From positions 1 to 64,000 of the forward strand of contig JAHCJV010000019.1 in NCBI GenBank assembly GCA_026126105.1: a stretch of DNA of 64,000 nucleotides. The letters run 5' to 3'. The translations under genes were made by a program, and so were the position numbers. This stretch comes from Enhydrobacter sp. (GTDB lineage: Bacteria > Pseudomonadota > Alphaproteobacteria > Reyranellales > Reyranellaceae). Below, piece after piece: positions 9,740-18,416 of the stretch. Under the pieces are notes generated by a model. The model saw nothing but the letters and a program-made list of their open reading frames with translations. It ran no database searches and was not told the DNA's origin. Numbering within the stretch: the stretch's first letter is position 1; every line of letters starts with the position of its first letter.

Positions 9740-11505
9740 ACCAGCACCATGCCTTCCTCGGACACGGGACGGGCGGCGCGATCAGCGGGACCGAGCAGCA
9801 TGTCGTAGTGCGCCGCGCCCGACGGGATCATCGGAAAGCAGTTCTCCGCCTTGTCGACGGCAACGTCGACGATGACCGGCCCCCTGATGGCGATCATCTG
9901 CTGGATCGTCTCGTCGAGCTTGGCTGGGTCGGTGCAGCGCAGGCCGACCGCGCCGAAGGCGTCGGCGAGCTTCACGAAGTCAGGCAGCGCCTCCGAATAG
10001 CTCTCAGAGTAGCGCCCGCCATGCAGCAGCTCCTGCCACTGGCGGACCATGCCCATGTACTGGTTGTTGAGGATGAAGATCTTCACCGGCAGGCGGTACT
10101 GCGCCGCGGTCGAAAGCTCCTGGATGTTCATCATGATCGAGGCTTCGCCCGCCACGTCGATCACCAGCGCGTCGGGATGAGCGATCTGCACGCCGAGTGC
10201 CGCCGGAAATCCGTAGCCCATCGTGCCAAGGCCGCCCGACGTCATCCACCGGTTAGGCTCGTCGAACTTCAGGAACTGCGCCGCCCACATCTGGTGCTGT
10301 CCCACTTCCGTGGTGATGTAGTGGTCACGGTCCTTGATGTGGTGATAGAGCCGCTCGAGCGCGTACTGCGGCTTGATCGTCTCGGCGTCCTGCTTGTAGG
10401 CGAGGCAGTTCCTGCCGCGCCATTCGTCGATCTGTGCCCACCAGGCCTTGAGCGCCTTCTGATCGGTACGCGGCTGCTTCTTCTGCCAGATATCGATCAG
10501 GCCTTTCAGCGCGCGGCGCGCATCGCCCACGATCGGCAGATCGACCCGGACGTTCTTGTTGATCGAGCTCGGGTCGATATCGATGTGGATCTTCTTCGAG
10601 TTCGGCGAAAACTCGGCGAGCTTGCCGGTGATGCGGTCGTCGAAGCGCGCGCCGATATTGATCAGCACGTCGCAATTGTACATCGCGAGGTTCGCTTCGT
10701 AGGTGCCGTGCATGCCCAGCATGCCGACGAATTGCGGATCGGACGCCGGGAAGGCGCCCAGGCCCATCAGGGTGTTGGTAATCGGAAAACCCGTCATGTG
10801 GACGAATTGCGCCAGCAGCTTGCTGGCCGCCGGGCCGGAATTGATCACCCCGCCGCCGGTGTAGAACACCGGCCGTTTCGCGCTGGACATCAGCTCGATC
10901 GCCTGATGCAGCAGCACTCGATCAGGCTTGGTCCTCGGCTTGTAGCTCTTGTGCTCGACCGGCTTGGTGGGCGCCACGTAATCGTGCTTGTTCATGAGCA
11001 CGTCTTTGGGCAGGTCGATCACCACAGGCCCCGGGCGGCCCGAGCGCGCCACGTAGAATGCCTCATGGACGGTCCGCGGCAGGTCGGCGACAGCCTTCAC
11101 GAGGTAGTTGTGCTTGGTGCAGGGCCGGGTGATCCCCGTTGTGTCCGCCTCTTGGAAGGCGTCGTTACCGATCAGGTGGGTGGGGACCTGACCGGTCAGG
11201 CAAACGATGGGAATGGAATCCATCAGCGCATCGGTAAGGCCCGTGACCGCGTTGGTCGCACCGGGTCCGGAGGTCACAAGGACGACGCCGACCTTACCAG
11301 TCGAGCGGGCATAACCCTCGGCAGCATGAACGGCTGCCTGCTCGTGACGCACAAGGATGTGACGCAACCGGTTCTGCTTGAAGAGCGAATCGTAAATCGG
11401 CAGCACGGCACCGCCGGGATAGCCGAAGACGACCTCGACTTCCTCGTCGATCAGGGCTTTCACCAACAGATCGGCGCCGGTCGTGGCGGACTCCTCGGGC
11501 TTCAT
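9736..11505 (-). CDS. ilvB: Acetolactate synthase large (catalytic) subunit
   Basis: 589-residue thiamine-diphosphate enzyme making acetolactate from pyruvate. The N-terminal TPP domain has GYPGGAVLPIYDSL and RHEQAAVHAAEGYARSTG with the catalytic Glu. The central FAD domain is present, and the C-terminal TPP-binding stretch runs from AGEASIMMNIQELSTA to FILNNQYMGMVRQWQ. The GEA in place of the usual GDG of the TPP motif is, as I recall, normal for alphaproteobacterial enzymes. I start at ATG 11505, preceded by CAGGAG. An in-frame ATG 63 bases further up would swallow the leader hairpin. It is coupled to ilvN by GTGA. Confidence 0.96.
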
Positions 11506-11531
11506 GACAACGCTCTCCTGTATGACAAATG

Positions 11532-11557
11532 CGCCGCAAAACGGGTGTTTTGCGGCG
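11532..11557 (-). promoter_or_regulatory. 11-bp hairpin in the ilvB leader
   Basis: CGCCGCAAAAC and GTTTTGCGGCG form a near-perfect 11-bp stem around a four-base loop, 26 bases before the ilvB start codon and about 40 bases after miaA. Neither strand has a good T-run after it, so a simple terminator is doubtful. It could reduce read-through from miaA, act in attenuation, or shape the leader. I found no clear leader peptide rich in Val, Leu or Ile. Confidence 0.4.
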
Positions 11558-11595
11558 GCGCGGAACATAGGGGCGGTCGAATTAAAAGTAAAGTT

Positions 11596-12510
11596 TCAGG
11601 GCCTGATTTTGTCCAATAATTTCTCAGGCGCTGCCATACTTTGCGCGGCGCCAGGATCTACCACCAAATCTGGTGAGAGCTGATGCCGGAACCACGTCAT
11701 TTGGCGCTTGGCATATTGGCGGGTGTGATCGATTGCAACCTGTCGCGCTTCATTCAGTCCGAGTTCGCCCCGGAAATAGGCAAACAGTTCCGGTGCGCCA
11801 TGCGCCTTAAGCCCTGGCCACCCCGGATCAGGAGCGCAGTCGAACACAGATCGGACCTCGGCCAGCAGGCCGGCTCTGAGCATAGCGTCGAAGCGCGTTT
11901 CGATCCGCGCCCGGAGCCAGGCCCGATCAGGTGCCAGCAGAATGGTGAAGAATCGGTAAGGCAGGGACTCGCCCTTTGCCTCTTGCCACTGGCTGAGAGG
12001 CTGGCCCGTTCCCTGAAACACTTCCCAGGCGCGGACATGGCGCTGCCGGTCGCCGGGCTTCAACCGCGCCACGATCACCGGATCGTGTTCGGCCAGCCGC
12101 GCGCGGAAGGCGTCCGCGCCCATCGCCTCCCATTCAGCATTCGCGACATCGCGCAGCCCAGGCGGTATCGCGGGAATGGCTGAAATGCCCTGCATCGCGG
12201 CGCGCAGGTAGAGGCCCGAGCCGCCACACAGAATGGGGACCTTGCTGCGCTCGATCTCCGCCAGCGCCATATCGCGCCATCGAGCGGCCGAAAGGGTTTC
12301 GCTCAGGGGCAGCACCCCATAGAGCGCGTGCGGCGCCCGGGCCTGTTCCTCTGCGGACGGCTGCGCTGTCAGTATCGGAAAGGCGTCGTATGTCTGCATG
12401 GCATCGGCATTGATCACCGTGCCGCCACGCGCCTCAGCCAGTGCAACGGCCAGCGCCGACTTGCCGGAAGCAGTCGGTCCCGTGACGACGATGACGTCCG
12501 GCTTGGCCAT
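11596..12510 (-). CDS. miaA: tRNA dimethylallyltransferase
   Basis: 304-residue enzyme adding the isopentenyl group to A37 of tRNAs that read UNN codons. The P-loop VVTGPTASGKSAL begins at residue 8. It is followed by the DMAPP-site region INADAMQTYDAFPILTAQPS and the tRNA-contact block LCGGSGLYLRAAMQG, then RQRHVRAWEVFQGTG. The length is typical. It stands just upstream of ilvB on the same strand and head to head with serB, only 28 bases away. Confidence 0.95.
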   Translation of the reverse strand: MAKPDVIVVTGPTASGKSALAVALAEARGGTVINADAMQTYDAFPILTAQPSAEEQARAPHALYGVLPLSETLSAARWRDMALAEIERSKVPILCGGSGLYLRAAMQGISAIPAIPPGLRDVANAEWEAMGADAFRARLAEHDPVIVARLKPGDRQRHVRAWEVFQGTGQPLSQWQEAKGESLPYRFFTILLAPDRAWLRARIETRFDAMLRAGLLAEVRSVFDCAPDPGWPGLKAHGAPELFAYFRGELGLNEARQVAIDHTRQYAKRQMTWFRHQLSPDLVVDPGAAQSMAAPEKLLDKIRP

Positions 12511-12538
12511 GCGCGTGCCAGTTTGCTAGAGCCGGAGC

Positions 12539-13423
12539 GTGAAGAACACCCTCGTCATGATTTCCGATCCCGTGCAGGCCCTGCTCGACGAGAAAACCGT
12601 GCAACGCGCCGCCGAACTCCTCTGGAGCAACGGTGGTTCGGTCGGCACGCCAGACTGGCTGGCGCCTGGAATCGCCTGCGACCTGCCGTTTGAGGGCAGA
12701 GTGGCGACGCCCTCGATACCGGGCATCGACGCGGTCGTCGTCGCGAGTGCCAACCGGCGCAAGCGGCTGCTGGTGGCCGACATGGAATCGACCATGATCG
12801 AGAACGAGATGCTCGACGAGTTGGCCGACTTTCTCGGCCTGCGCGACAAGATCGCCGGCATCACCGCCCGCGCCATGAACGGCGAGCTCGATTTCGCCGC
12901 AGCGCTCGAGGAGCGGGTCGGGCTGCTGGCAGGCCTGCCGGTCGGCACTCTCGACGAGGCGGCGAAGCGCATCCGCTACGTGCCGGGCGGCGCAACCCTC
13001 GTTGCCACGATGAAGCATCAGGGTGCCTACTGCGCCCTCGTATCGGGCGGCTTCACCTGCTTCACCGGCACCGTGAAGAAAGCGCTGGGGTTCGACATTG
13101 AAGCGGCAAACGTGCTGAAGCACGATGGCATGACCCTGGCCGGGGCCGTCGAGCTGCCGATCCTCGGCAAGGAAGCCAAGCTGGCAACGCTCGATCGCCT
13201 GTGCCAGGAGCACGGCCTGCCCATCGGCGAGACGATAACCGTCGGCGACGGTGCCAACGACCTGCCGATGCTCAAGGCCGCGGGCCTGGGCGTCGCCTTC
13301 CACGCCAAGCCCGTGGTCGCGGCCGAAGTGGCCGCCCGCATCGACCATGGCGATCTTACTGCCCTGCTCTACCTGCAGGGCTATCGTCAGAGCGATTTCA
13401 TCGAAAGGCCCGACCCATCATGA
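12539..13423 (+). CDS. serB: Phosphoserine phosphatase
   Basis: 294-residue HAD-superfamily enzyme giving L-serine from O-phosphoserine. Motif I is ADMESTMIENEMLDELAD, with nucleophile Asp81. Motif II lies in CALVSGGFTCFTG, and motif III/IV is TVGDGANDLPMLKAAGLGVAFHAKP. The usual second Asp of DxDST is Glu83 here. The N-terminal ACT-like region of SerB is present in degenerate form. The start is GTG at 12539 or ATG at 12557; both are possible. Its stop overlaps the next gene as ATGA. Confidence 0.92.
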   Translation: MKNTLVMISDPVQALLDEKTVQRAAELLWSNGGSVGTPDWLAPGIACDLPFEGRVATPSIPGIDAVVVASANRRKRLLVADMESTMIENEMLDELADFLGLRDKIAGITARAMNGELDFAAALEERVGLLAGLPVGTLDEAAKRIRYVPGGATLVATMKHQGAYCALVSGGFTCFTGTVKKALGFDIEAANVLKHDGMTLAGAVELPILGKEAKLATLDRLCQEHGLPIGETITVGDGANDLPMLKAAGLGVAFHAKPVVAAEVAARIDHGDLTALLYLQGYRQSDFIERPDPS

Positions 13424-14424
13424 CCGACGCCATCCAGATCGTCCTCGCGAAGCGCCCCATGGGCGACGTTACGGCCGACTGCTTCCGTGAGGAAACAGTG
13501 ACCTTGCCGGAACTGGCCGACGGCCAGCTTTTGGTGCGCCAGCTCTTCCTGTCGCTCGACCCCTACATGCGGCCGCGCATGACCGAGCTGCGCTCCTATG
13601 TGCCGCCGTTCAACCTGGACCAGCCGCTGACCGGCGGCTCGGTCGGCGAAGTGATCGACTCGCGCAACCCCAAGTTCGCTAAAGGCGATCTGGTGATGGG
13701 TCTGATGAACTGGGCGACCCACACGGTCCACGACGGCAAGGGCCTGCGGAAGATCGACGCCGCCGGCGTGCCGCTGTCGGCCTATCTCGGCGTGCTGGGA
13801 ATGCCCTCCTTTACCGCCTGGTACGGCATCAAGCACATCTGCAAGCCCAAGGCCGGCGAGACGGTATTCGTCTCGGCCGCCACCGGCGCCGTCGGGCAAG
13901 TCGCGGGCCAGCTTGCCAGGCTCGCCGGCGCTCGGGTCGTGGGCTGCGCGGGCGACGAGGACAAGTGTGTATGGGCGGTGCGCGAGGCAGGCTACGACGC
14001 CTGCTTCAACCACCGCACCGAGCGCGATTATGGCGCGGTGCTCGACAAGCTCTGCCCGAAGGGCATCGACGCGGACTTCGAAAATGTCGGCGGCAAGCTG
14101 TTCCATGCCGTATTCGAACGGCTGAACAACTTCGGCCGGGTCGCCTTCTGCGGTGCGATCTCGGAATACCAGGACACCAACCCGATGGCCGGCCCGCCCA
14201 AGATGTTCTCGATCGTCCAGAAGCGGCTGACCCTGCAAGGCTTCATCGTCTCCGACCACGTCGCCCTGATGAACGACTTCATCAACGACGTCGCCCCGCT
14301 CCTGCCTTCCGGCCAGCTCAAGAGCCGCGAGACCGTGGTCCACGGCCTGAGCAAGGCGCCCGAAGCGTTCATGGGCCTGTTGAAGGGCCAGAACTTCGGT
14401 AAGCTCGTCGTGAAGGTGGGGTAG
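13420..14424 (+). CDS. NADP-dependent zinc-free MDR oxidoreductase (leukotriene B4 dehydrogenase/CurA-like)
   Basis: 334-residue medium-chain reductase without zinc ligands, probably an alkenal/one (enone) reductase using NADPH. Typical family strings are LFLSLDPYMRPRM, LGMPSFTAWYGI, the cofactor block VSAATGAVGQVAGQLARLAGARVVG, and IDADFENVGG. The ATG at 13420 overlaps the serB stop as ATGA, so the two are probably co-translated although they share no obvious pathway. It ends just before a long inverted repeat. Confidence 0.88.
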   Translation: MTDAIQIVLAKRPMGDVTADCFREETVTLPELADGQLLVRQLFLSLDPYMRPRMTELRSYVPPFNLDQPLTGGSVGEVIDSRNPKFAKGDLVMGLMNWATHTVHDGKGLRKIDAAGVPLSAYLGVLGMPSFTAWYGIKHICKPKAGETVFVSAATGAVGQVAGQLARLAGARVVGCAGDEDKCVWAVREAGYDACFNHRTERDYGAVLDKLCPKGIDADFENVGGKLFHAVFERLNNFGRVAFCGAISEYQDTNPMAGPPKMFSIVQKRLTLQGFIVSDHVALMNDFINDVAPLLPSGQLKSRETVVHGLSKAPEAFMGLLKGQNFGKLVVKVG

Positions 14425-14432
14425 CGAACGCT

Positions 14433-14521
14433 GTCGTCCTGAGCGTAGCGAAGGACCTTGCGCTTGCTCCAAAGAATTCCGGTGGAGCCTGCGCCAGATC
14501 CTTCGCTTCGCTCAGGATGAC
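14433..14521. repeat. Long inverted repeat of the CTGAGCG-AGCGAAGGA intergenic type
   Basis: The arms 14433-14463 and 14491-14521 are reverse complements over 31 bases with four mismatches. The core is TCCTGAGCG(T/A)AGCGAAGGA. The 27-base spacer also contains short stems. It fills the gap between two convergent genes, so it may work as a two-way terminator. Elements with this core are widespread and repeated in intergenic DNA of many alphaproteobacteria (established knowledge); this is the only copy I noticed in the window. Confidence 0.8.
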
Positions 14522-14541
14522 CGAATTCCGCAAAGTCGACG

Positions 14542-16026
14542 CTACTTCGTCAGCCTCAATGCCGCAAACCGCGGGTCGCCTTGGCGTTCGACGAACAGCA
14601 GTACCGAGCGCTTCTTCTGCGCCTGCAGCTTGCCGACGATCTCTGTGACCTCCTGCGGTGTCGTCACCGGCTTCTGGTCGACCTCAAGAATGACGTCGCC
14701 TGCCTGGAGCTGCTTCTCCGCCGCGGGGCTGTTCGGCACCACCTTGGTGACGACGACGCCCTTGACGTTGTCCGAAAGACCATACTTCTCGCGCAACTGG
14801 TCGCTGACCTTCTGGAGCGTCAGGCCGAGCTGTTCGATGGTCGAGGTTACGGCCTGGTCCGGCTCGGGCGGCTTTTTACCCGGTCCCTGCGCGGAAACAT
14901 TCTGCTTCTCGGGTTCTTCCTGTTCGCCGATCCGCAGCTTCAGCGGCACTTCCTTGCCGCCGCGCCAGACCATGACGTCGACCGTGCTGCCGACGCGAGA
15001 GTTGGCGACAATTCGCGGAAAGCGGCGCAGGTCGGGGACCTCCTGACCGGCGAAGGACAGGATGATGTCGTTGCGCTTGACGCCCGCCTTGGCGGCCGGG
15101 CCGTCGGCCGTGACGTTCGCCACCAACACACCGCGGGCGCGGTCGAGGCCGAAAGAATCGGCGATATCGTCCGTCACGCTCTGATAGCTGACGCCGATCC
15201 AGCCACGTCGCACCTTGCCGAACTCACGCAGCTGCTCGGCGATCTGCTTGACCAGATTCGCCGGTATCGAAAAGGCGAGGCCCGCATTTGTCCCCGACGG
15301 AGAGTAGATCGCCGTGTTCACACCCACGACGTCACCCTCGGCGTTGAACAACGGACCGCCTGAGTTGCCCTTGTTGATGGCAGCGTCGGTCTGCAGGTAA
15401 TCGTCGAGCGAATCGGATAGCGCCCGCCCGCGGGCCGAGATGATGCCGGCGGTCACCGAGTGGCCGAGGCCGAACGGATTTCCGATCGCGATCACCCAGT
15501 CGCCGACCCGGCTCTTGTCGCTGTCGCCGAACTTTGCGGCCGGCAAGGGCTTCTTGTTGGGAGGTTCGACCTTGAGCACGGCAATGTCGACCCGGCTGTC
15601 GGAGCCGATCAGCTTCGCCTTGAGCTGGGTCTCGTCCCGCAGGATGACCGTGATGTCCTCGGCGCCCTGGATGACGTGGTTGTTGGTAATGATGTAACCG
15701 TCGCCGTCGATGATGAAGCCGGAGCCCAGCGAGGTGCCCCGACGCTGCTGCTGCTCGCCGCCTTTTCGGTCGAAAAATTCCTTGAACAGCTCCTCGAACG
15801 GCGAGCCCGGCGGAAGCTGCGGCAGGTCGCGCAGGCGTGGGCCCTGCTGGGGCACGTTTTGTGTGGTGGTGATGTTGACGACCGTAGGAAGCAGCTTGTC
15901 GACCAGATCGGCGAAGCTCTCCGGGGTTTCCCGCGCCGCAGCCGGCTGGGCCAGCACCGCACCGAACGCCAATACTGTGGCGACGGCAATAGTCTTCGAA
16001 AACGCTGAAAACACAGAGAGAACCAC
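14542..16026 (-). CDS. Do-like periplasmic serine protease (DegP/DegQ/HtrA type)
   Basis: 494-residue trypsin-like protease and chaperone for misfolded envelope proteins. A Sec signal peptide ends near AQPAAA (residues 26-31). The catalytic triad is visible: His117 in ITNNHVIQG, Asp147 in DSRVDIAVLKV and Ser222 in NKGNSGGPLFN. A short Q-loop (EFFDRKGGEQQQRRGTSLG) precedes it. Two PDZ domains follow, around GWIGVSYQ (near 275) and GVVVTKVVPNSPAAEKQLQAGD (about 415-440). Downstream of hflK-hflC on the same strand, but separated from it by a terminator. Confidence 0.93.
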   Translation of the reverse strand: MVLSVFSAFSKTIAVATVLAFGAVLAQPAAARETPESFADLVDKLLPTVVNITTTQNVPQQGPRLRDLPQLPPGSPFEELFKEFFDRKGGEQQQRRGTSLGSGFIIDGDGYIITNNHVIQGAEDITVILRDETQLKAKLIGSDSRVDIAVLKVEPPNKKPLPAAKFGDSDKSRVGDWVIAIGNPFGLGHSVTAGIISARGRALSDSLDDYLQTDAAINKGNSGGPLFNAEGDVVGVNTAIYSPSGTNAGLAFSIPANLVKQIAEQLREFGKVRRGWIGVSYQSVTDDIADSFGLDRARGVLVANVTADGPAAKAGVKRNDIILSFAGQEVPDLRRFPRIVANSRVGSTVDVMVWRGGKEVPLKLRIGEQEEPEKQNVSAQGPGKKPPEPDQAVTSTIEQLGLTLQKVSDQLREKYGLSDNVKGVVVTKVVPNSPAAEKQLQAGDVILEVDQKPVTTPQEVTEIVGKLQAQKKRSVLLFVERQGDPRFAALRLTK

Positions 16027-16182
16027 GGCCGACCTCCAACGGCGCTCAAGGCCAAAAGCGGGTCAGGCAAGCAATCTTGGCCGGCGCCGTGTTCACGTTC
16101 TTGTCTACATGCCGGCCGATTGTGGCGCAAATAGCGAGGACGTCGTGTTGCGCTATATTTCAGCATTCCCGGAGGTTCGCCC

Positions 16183-16225
16183 AAAGAAAATCCGGCGGCG
16201 TGGCAAGGTTGCCACAGCCGCCGGA
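16183..16225 (-). terminator. Rho-independent terminator after hflC
   Basis: TCCGGCGGC pairs with GCCGCCGGA, and inside it GTGGCAA pairs with TTGCCAC, giving a 16-bp stem with one bulged base. On the minus strand it is followed directly by TTTTCTTT. It lies 29 bases past the hflC stop codon and separates hflK-hflC from the protease gene. Confidence 0.85.
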
Positions 16226-16253
16226 TGGAGACCGCACACCAGATTAGTGCGAC

Positions 16254-17132
16254 CTACCTGTGGGGCGTACCGATGGGGTCGTTGAAGTAGCGGAAGAAGT
16301 CGCTGTCCGGACTCAGGACCATGGTTCCCCCTTGGCCAAAAGCCTGCTTGTAGGCCTCCATGCGGCGCCAAAAGGCATAGAAATCCTTGTCCTTGCTAAA
16401 AGCATCGGCATAGATCTTGGCGGCCTCGCCGTCCGCTTCGCCCATGGTGGTCTGAGCTTTCAGGCCGGCATCGGCGCGGATTACCGCAACCTCGCGGTCG
16501 GCCGTAGCCTTGATGCGCTGGTTCTCCTCGTCGCCCTCCGCTCGAAGCTGGCCAGCTTCCCGTTCGCGGTCGGTCTTCATGCGGTTGTAGACCGACTGGG
16601 AATTTGCCTGCGGCAGGTCGGCGCGCTTGATTCGAACGTCGACGACCTCGACGCCGAGATCCATTGTCTTGCCGTTCACGCGCCGGGTGATGTCGTCCAT
16701 CAGGCTGGCGCGTTGCTCGGTCAACACGGCATGCAGCGGTACCGAAGACAGCACGCCGCGGATCTCCGAATTGATCAGTGAATCGAGCAGGCCGCGCAAC
16801 GCCGGCTCGCCGCCTGGCACGCGCTCGACGAACAAACGGGCATTGACGATCTTGTAGCGAGCGTAGGCATCGACCACCAGTCGCTTCTGGTCGCCCGCGA
16901 TGATCTCGAACTCCTCCGCCTCGTAGTCGAGCAGGCGCCGGTCGATACGGACGATATCCTGTATCAGCGGAATCTTCATATAGAGCCCGGGCTGGGTCTT
17001 GGGCTCGCCGACGATGGCGCCGAACTGGCGCACGAGCACCTGCTTGGTCGGATCGACGGTGTAGAAGGTCTGGGTGAGCAGGAAGAGCGTGATTGCCGCA
17101 ACGACCAGCAGGACGATCGAACGGTTGCTCAT
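16254..17132 (-). CDS. hflC: HflC, FtsH protease modulator subunit
   Basis: 292-residue SPFH/band-7 membrane protein. A single N-terminal membrane segment (SIVLLVVAAITLFLLTQTFY) is followed by YTVDPTKQVLVRQFGAIVGEP, the typical HflC opening. The SPFH domain ends with EADGEAAKIYADAFSKDKDFYAFWRRMEAYKQ. With HflK it forms the periplasm-facing complex that limits FtsH proteolysis. Its start overlaps the hflK stop by four bases, and a strong terminator follows. Confidence 0.95.
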   Translation of the reverse strand: MSNRSIVLLVVAAITLFLLTQTFYTVDPTKQVLVRQFGAIVGEPKTQPGLYMKIPLIQDIVRIDRRLLDYEAEEFEIIAGDQKRLVVDAYARYKIVNARLFVERVPGGEPALRGLLDSLINSEIRGVLSSVPLHAVLTEQRASLMDDITRRVNGKTMDLGVEVVDVRIKRADLPQANSQSVYNRMKTDREREAGQLRAEGDEENQRIKATADREVAVIRADAGLKAQTTMGEADGEAAKIYADAFSKDKDFYAFWRRMEAYKQAFGQGGTMVLSPDSDFFRYFNDPIGTPHR

Positions 17133-18319
17133 CGCGTGGCTCCCGCGGCCGGAGGAGCAGATCGCGCCGGCGCCGGCAGCGAGGGTGTTTGGCCTGAACG
17201 GAGCTCGGGCAGGGGAAGGTAGGGAACGACTCCGGCTCCATTCTTGTCGATCAGCACCTTGTTCACGTTGCGCAGCACCTCCTCGATTGCTTCGATGTAG
17301 AGGCGTTCGGAGGTGATGTCCTTGGCCTTGGCGTACTGTTCATAAATCTGGTCGAAGCGCTGAATGTCACCCTTGGCGCTGGCCACCTTCTGCGCCTTGT
17401 ATCCCTCGGCCCGCTGGATAATGCTTTCCGCCTCGCCTTTGGCGCGGGGCAGCACCTGATTGCGGTAGGTATTGGCCTCGTTGATGTTCTTCTCCTTGTC
17501 GGCACGCGCGGCCTGCACGTCGCGGAAGGCACCGATCACCTCCTGCGGAGGATCGACCCTCAGCAGCTGGACCTGCGCGATCTGCACGCCCAGGCCGTAC
17601 TCGTCGAGAATTCGCTGCAGCAGGTCCTTGGTATCCTGCTCGATGCGCGTGCGGCCCTCGGTCTGGGCATATTGCAGGTTCGATTTGCCGATGACCTCAC
17701 GCATGGCGGCTTCAGCGCCCGCTCGCACGTTCTCCTCGCCGTTGCGCACGTTGAAAGCGTAGTCGAACACGTCCTTGATCTGCCACAGCACCGCGAACTC
17801 GATGTCGACGATATTCTCGTCGCCGGTCAGCATGAGGTTCTCCGACGAGGTCGGACGCGAGCCACGGCCGTAAGTGGTGCGTTCGGCGGCGCCGCGCGAG
17901 CCGAGGACGGTGCGGCGCTGGTCCTGCACGTTCACGACCACCACGTTGCCGATCGGGGCGGGCAAGTTGTAATGCAGGCCGGAAGCGACGGGACCACCGT
18001 ATGGCTTGCCGAACACGAGCTGAATCGCCTGCTGGTTGGGCTGGACCCGGAAAAAGCCCGTTGCGAGCCAAATCAAGACGGCAGCCAGCGCGATCAGCAG
18101 AAGCCCCTTGAAAGAGCCAAATCCCCCGGGCATCAGGTTTCGCAACCGCTCCTGTCCCTTGCGGATGACATCTTCCATATCGGGCGGCCGGCGCGAGCCG
18201 AACGGCCCGCCGCCACCTCCGCGATTTCCGCCGCCGCCGCTGCCCCAAGGACCGCCACCGCCGCCGCTATTGTTCCCGCCACCGCCCCAAGGGCCGCCGG
18301 TATTGTTATTCCACGCCAT
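17129..18319 (-). CDS. hflK: HflK, FtsH protease modulator subunit
   Basis: 396-residue partner of HflC. The first 50 residues are a glycine/asparagine-rich cytoplasmic tail (for example GGPWGGGGNNSGGGGGPWG), followed by a membrane segment near 68-90 (FKGLLLIALAAVLIWLATGF). The SPFH domain has the typical HflK strings VLTGDENIVDIEFAVLWQI and RVDPPQEVIGAFRDVQAARADKEK. It is first in the hflK-hflC operon and divergent from the mrp gene; the 97-base gap must hold both promoters. Confidence 0.95.
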   Translation of the reverse strand: MAWNNNTGGPWGGGGNNSGGGGGPWGSGGGGNRGGGGGPFGSRRPPDMEDVIRKGQERLRNLMPGGFGSFKGLLLIALAAVLIWLATGFFRVQPNQQAIQLVFGKPYGGPVASGLHYNLPAPIGNVVVVNVQDQRRTVLGSRGAAERTTYGRGSRPTSSENLMLTGDENIVDIEFAVLWQIKDVFDYAFNVRNGEENVRAGAEAAMREVIGKSNLQYAQTEGRTRIEQDTKDLLQRILDEYGLGVQIAQVQLLRVDPPQEVIGAFRDVQAARADKEKNINEANTYRNQVLPRAKGEAESIIQRAEGYKAQKVASAKGDIQRFDQIYEQYAKAKDITSERLYIEAIEEVLRNVNKVLIDKNGAGVVPYLPLPELRSGQTPSLPAPARSAPPAAGATR

Positions 18320-18416
18320 CCGTCACCTCGACGCCGCCTGCGGGACTTTTGCTTTCGCGCCGCGCTGCATATATGTGACGGCGAGCGTACCTTCAATCAA
18401 GCGGCGAGCGAGCGAC

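Noticed and set aside
9808..11619. 603-codon open frame antisense to ilvB
   Set aside because: It is the shadow of a highly conserved enzyme in GC-rich DNA; its product is Arg/His/Asp-rich and matches no family.
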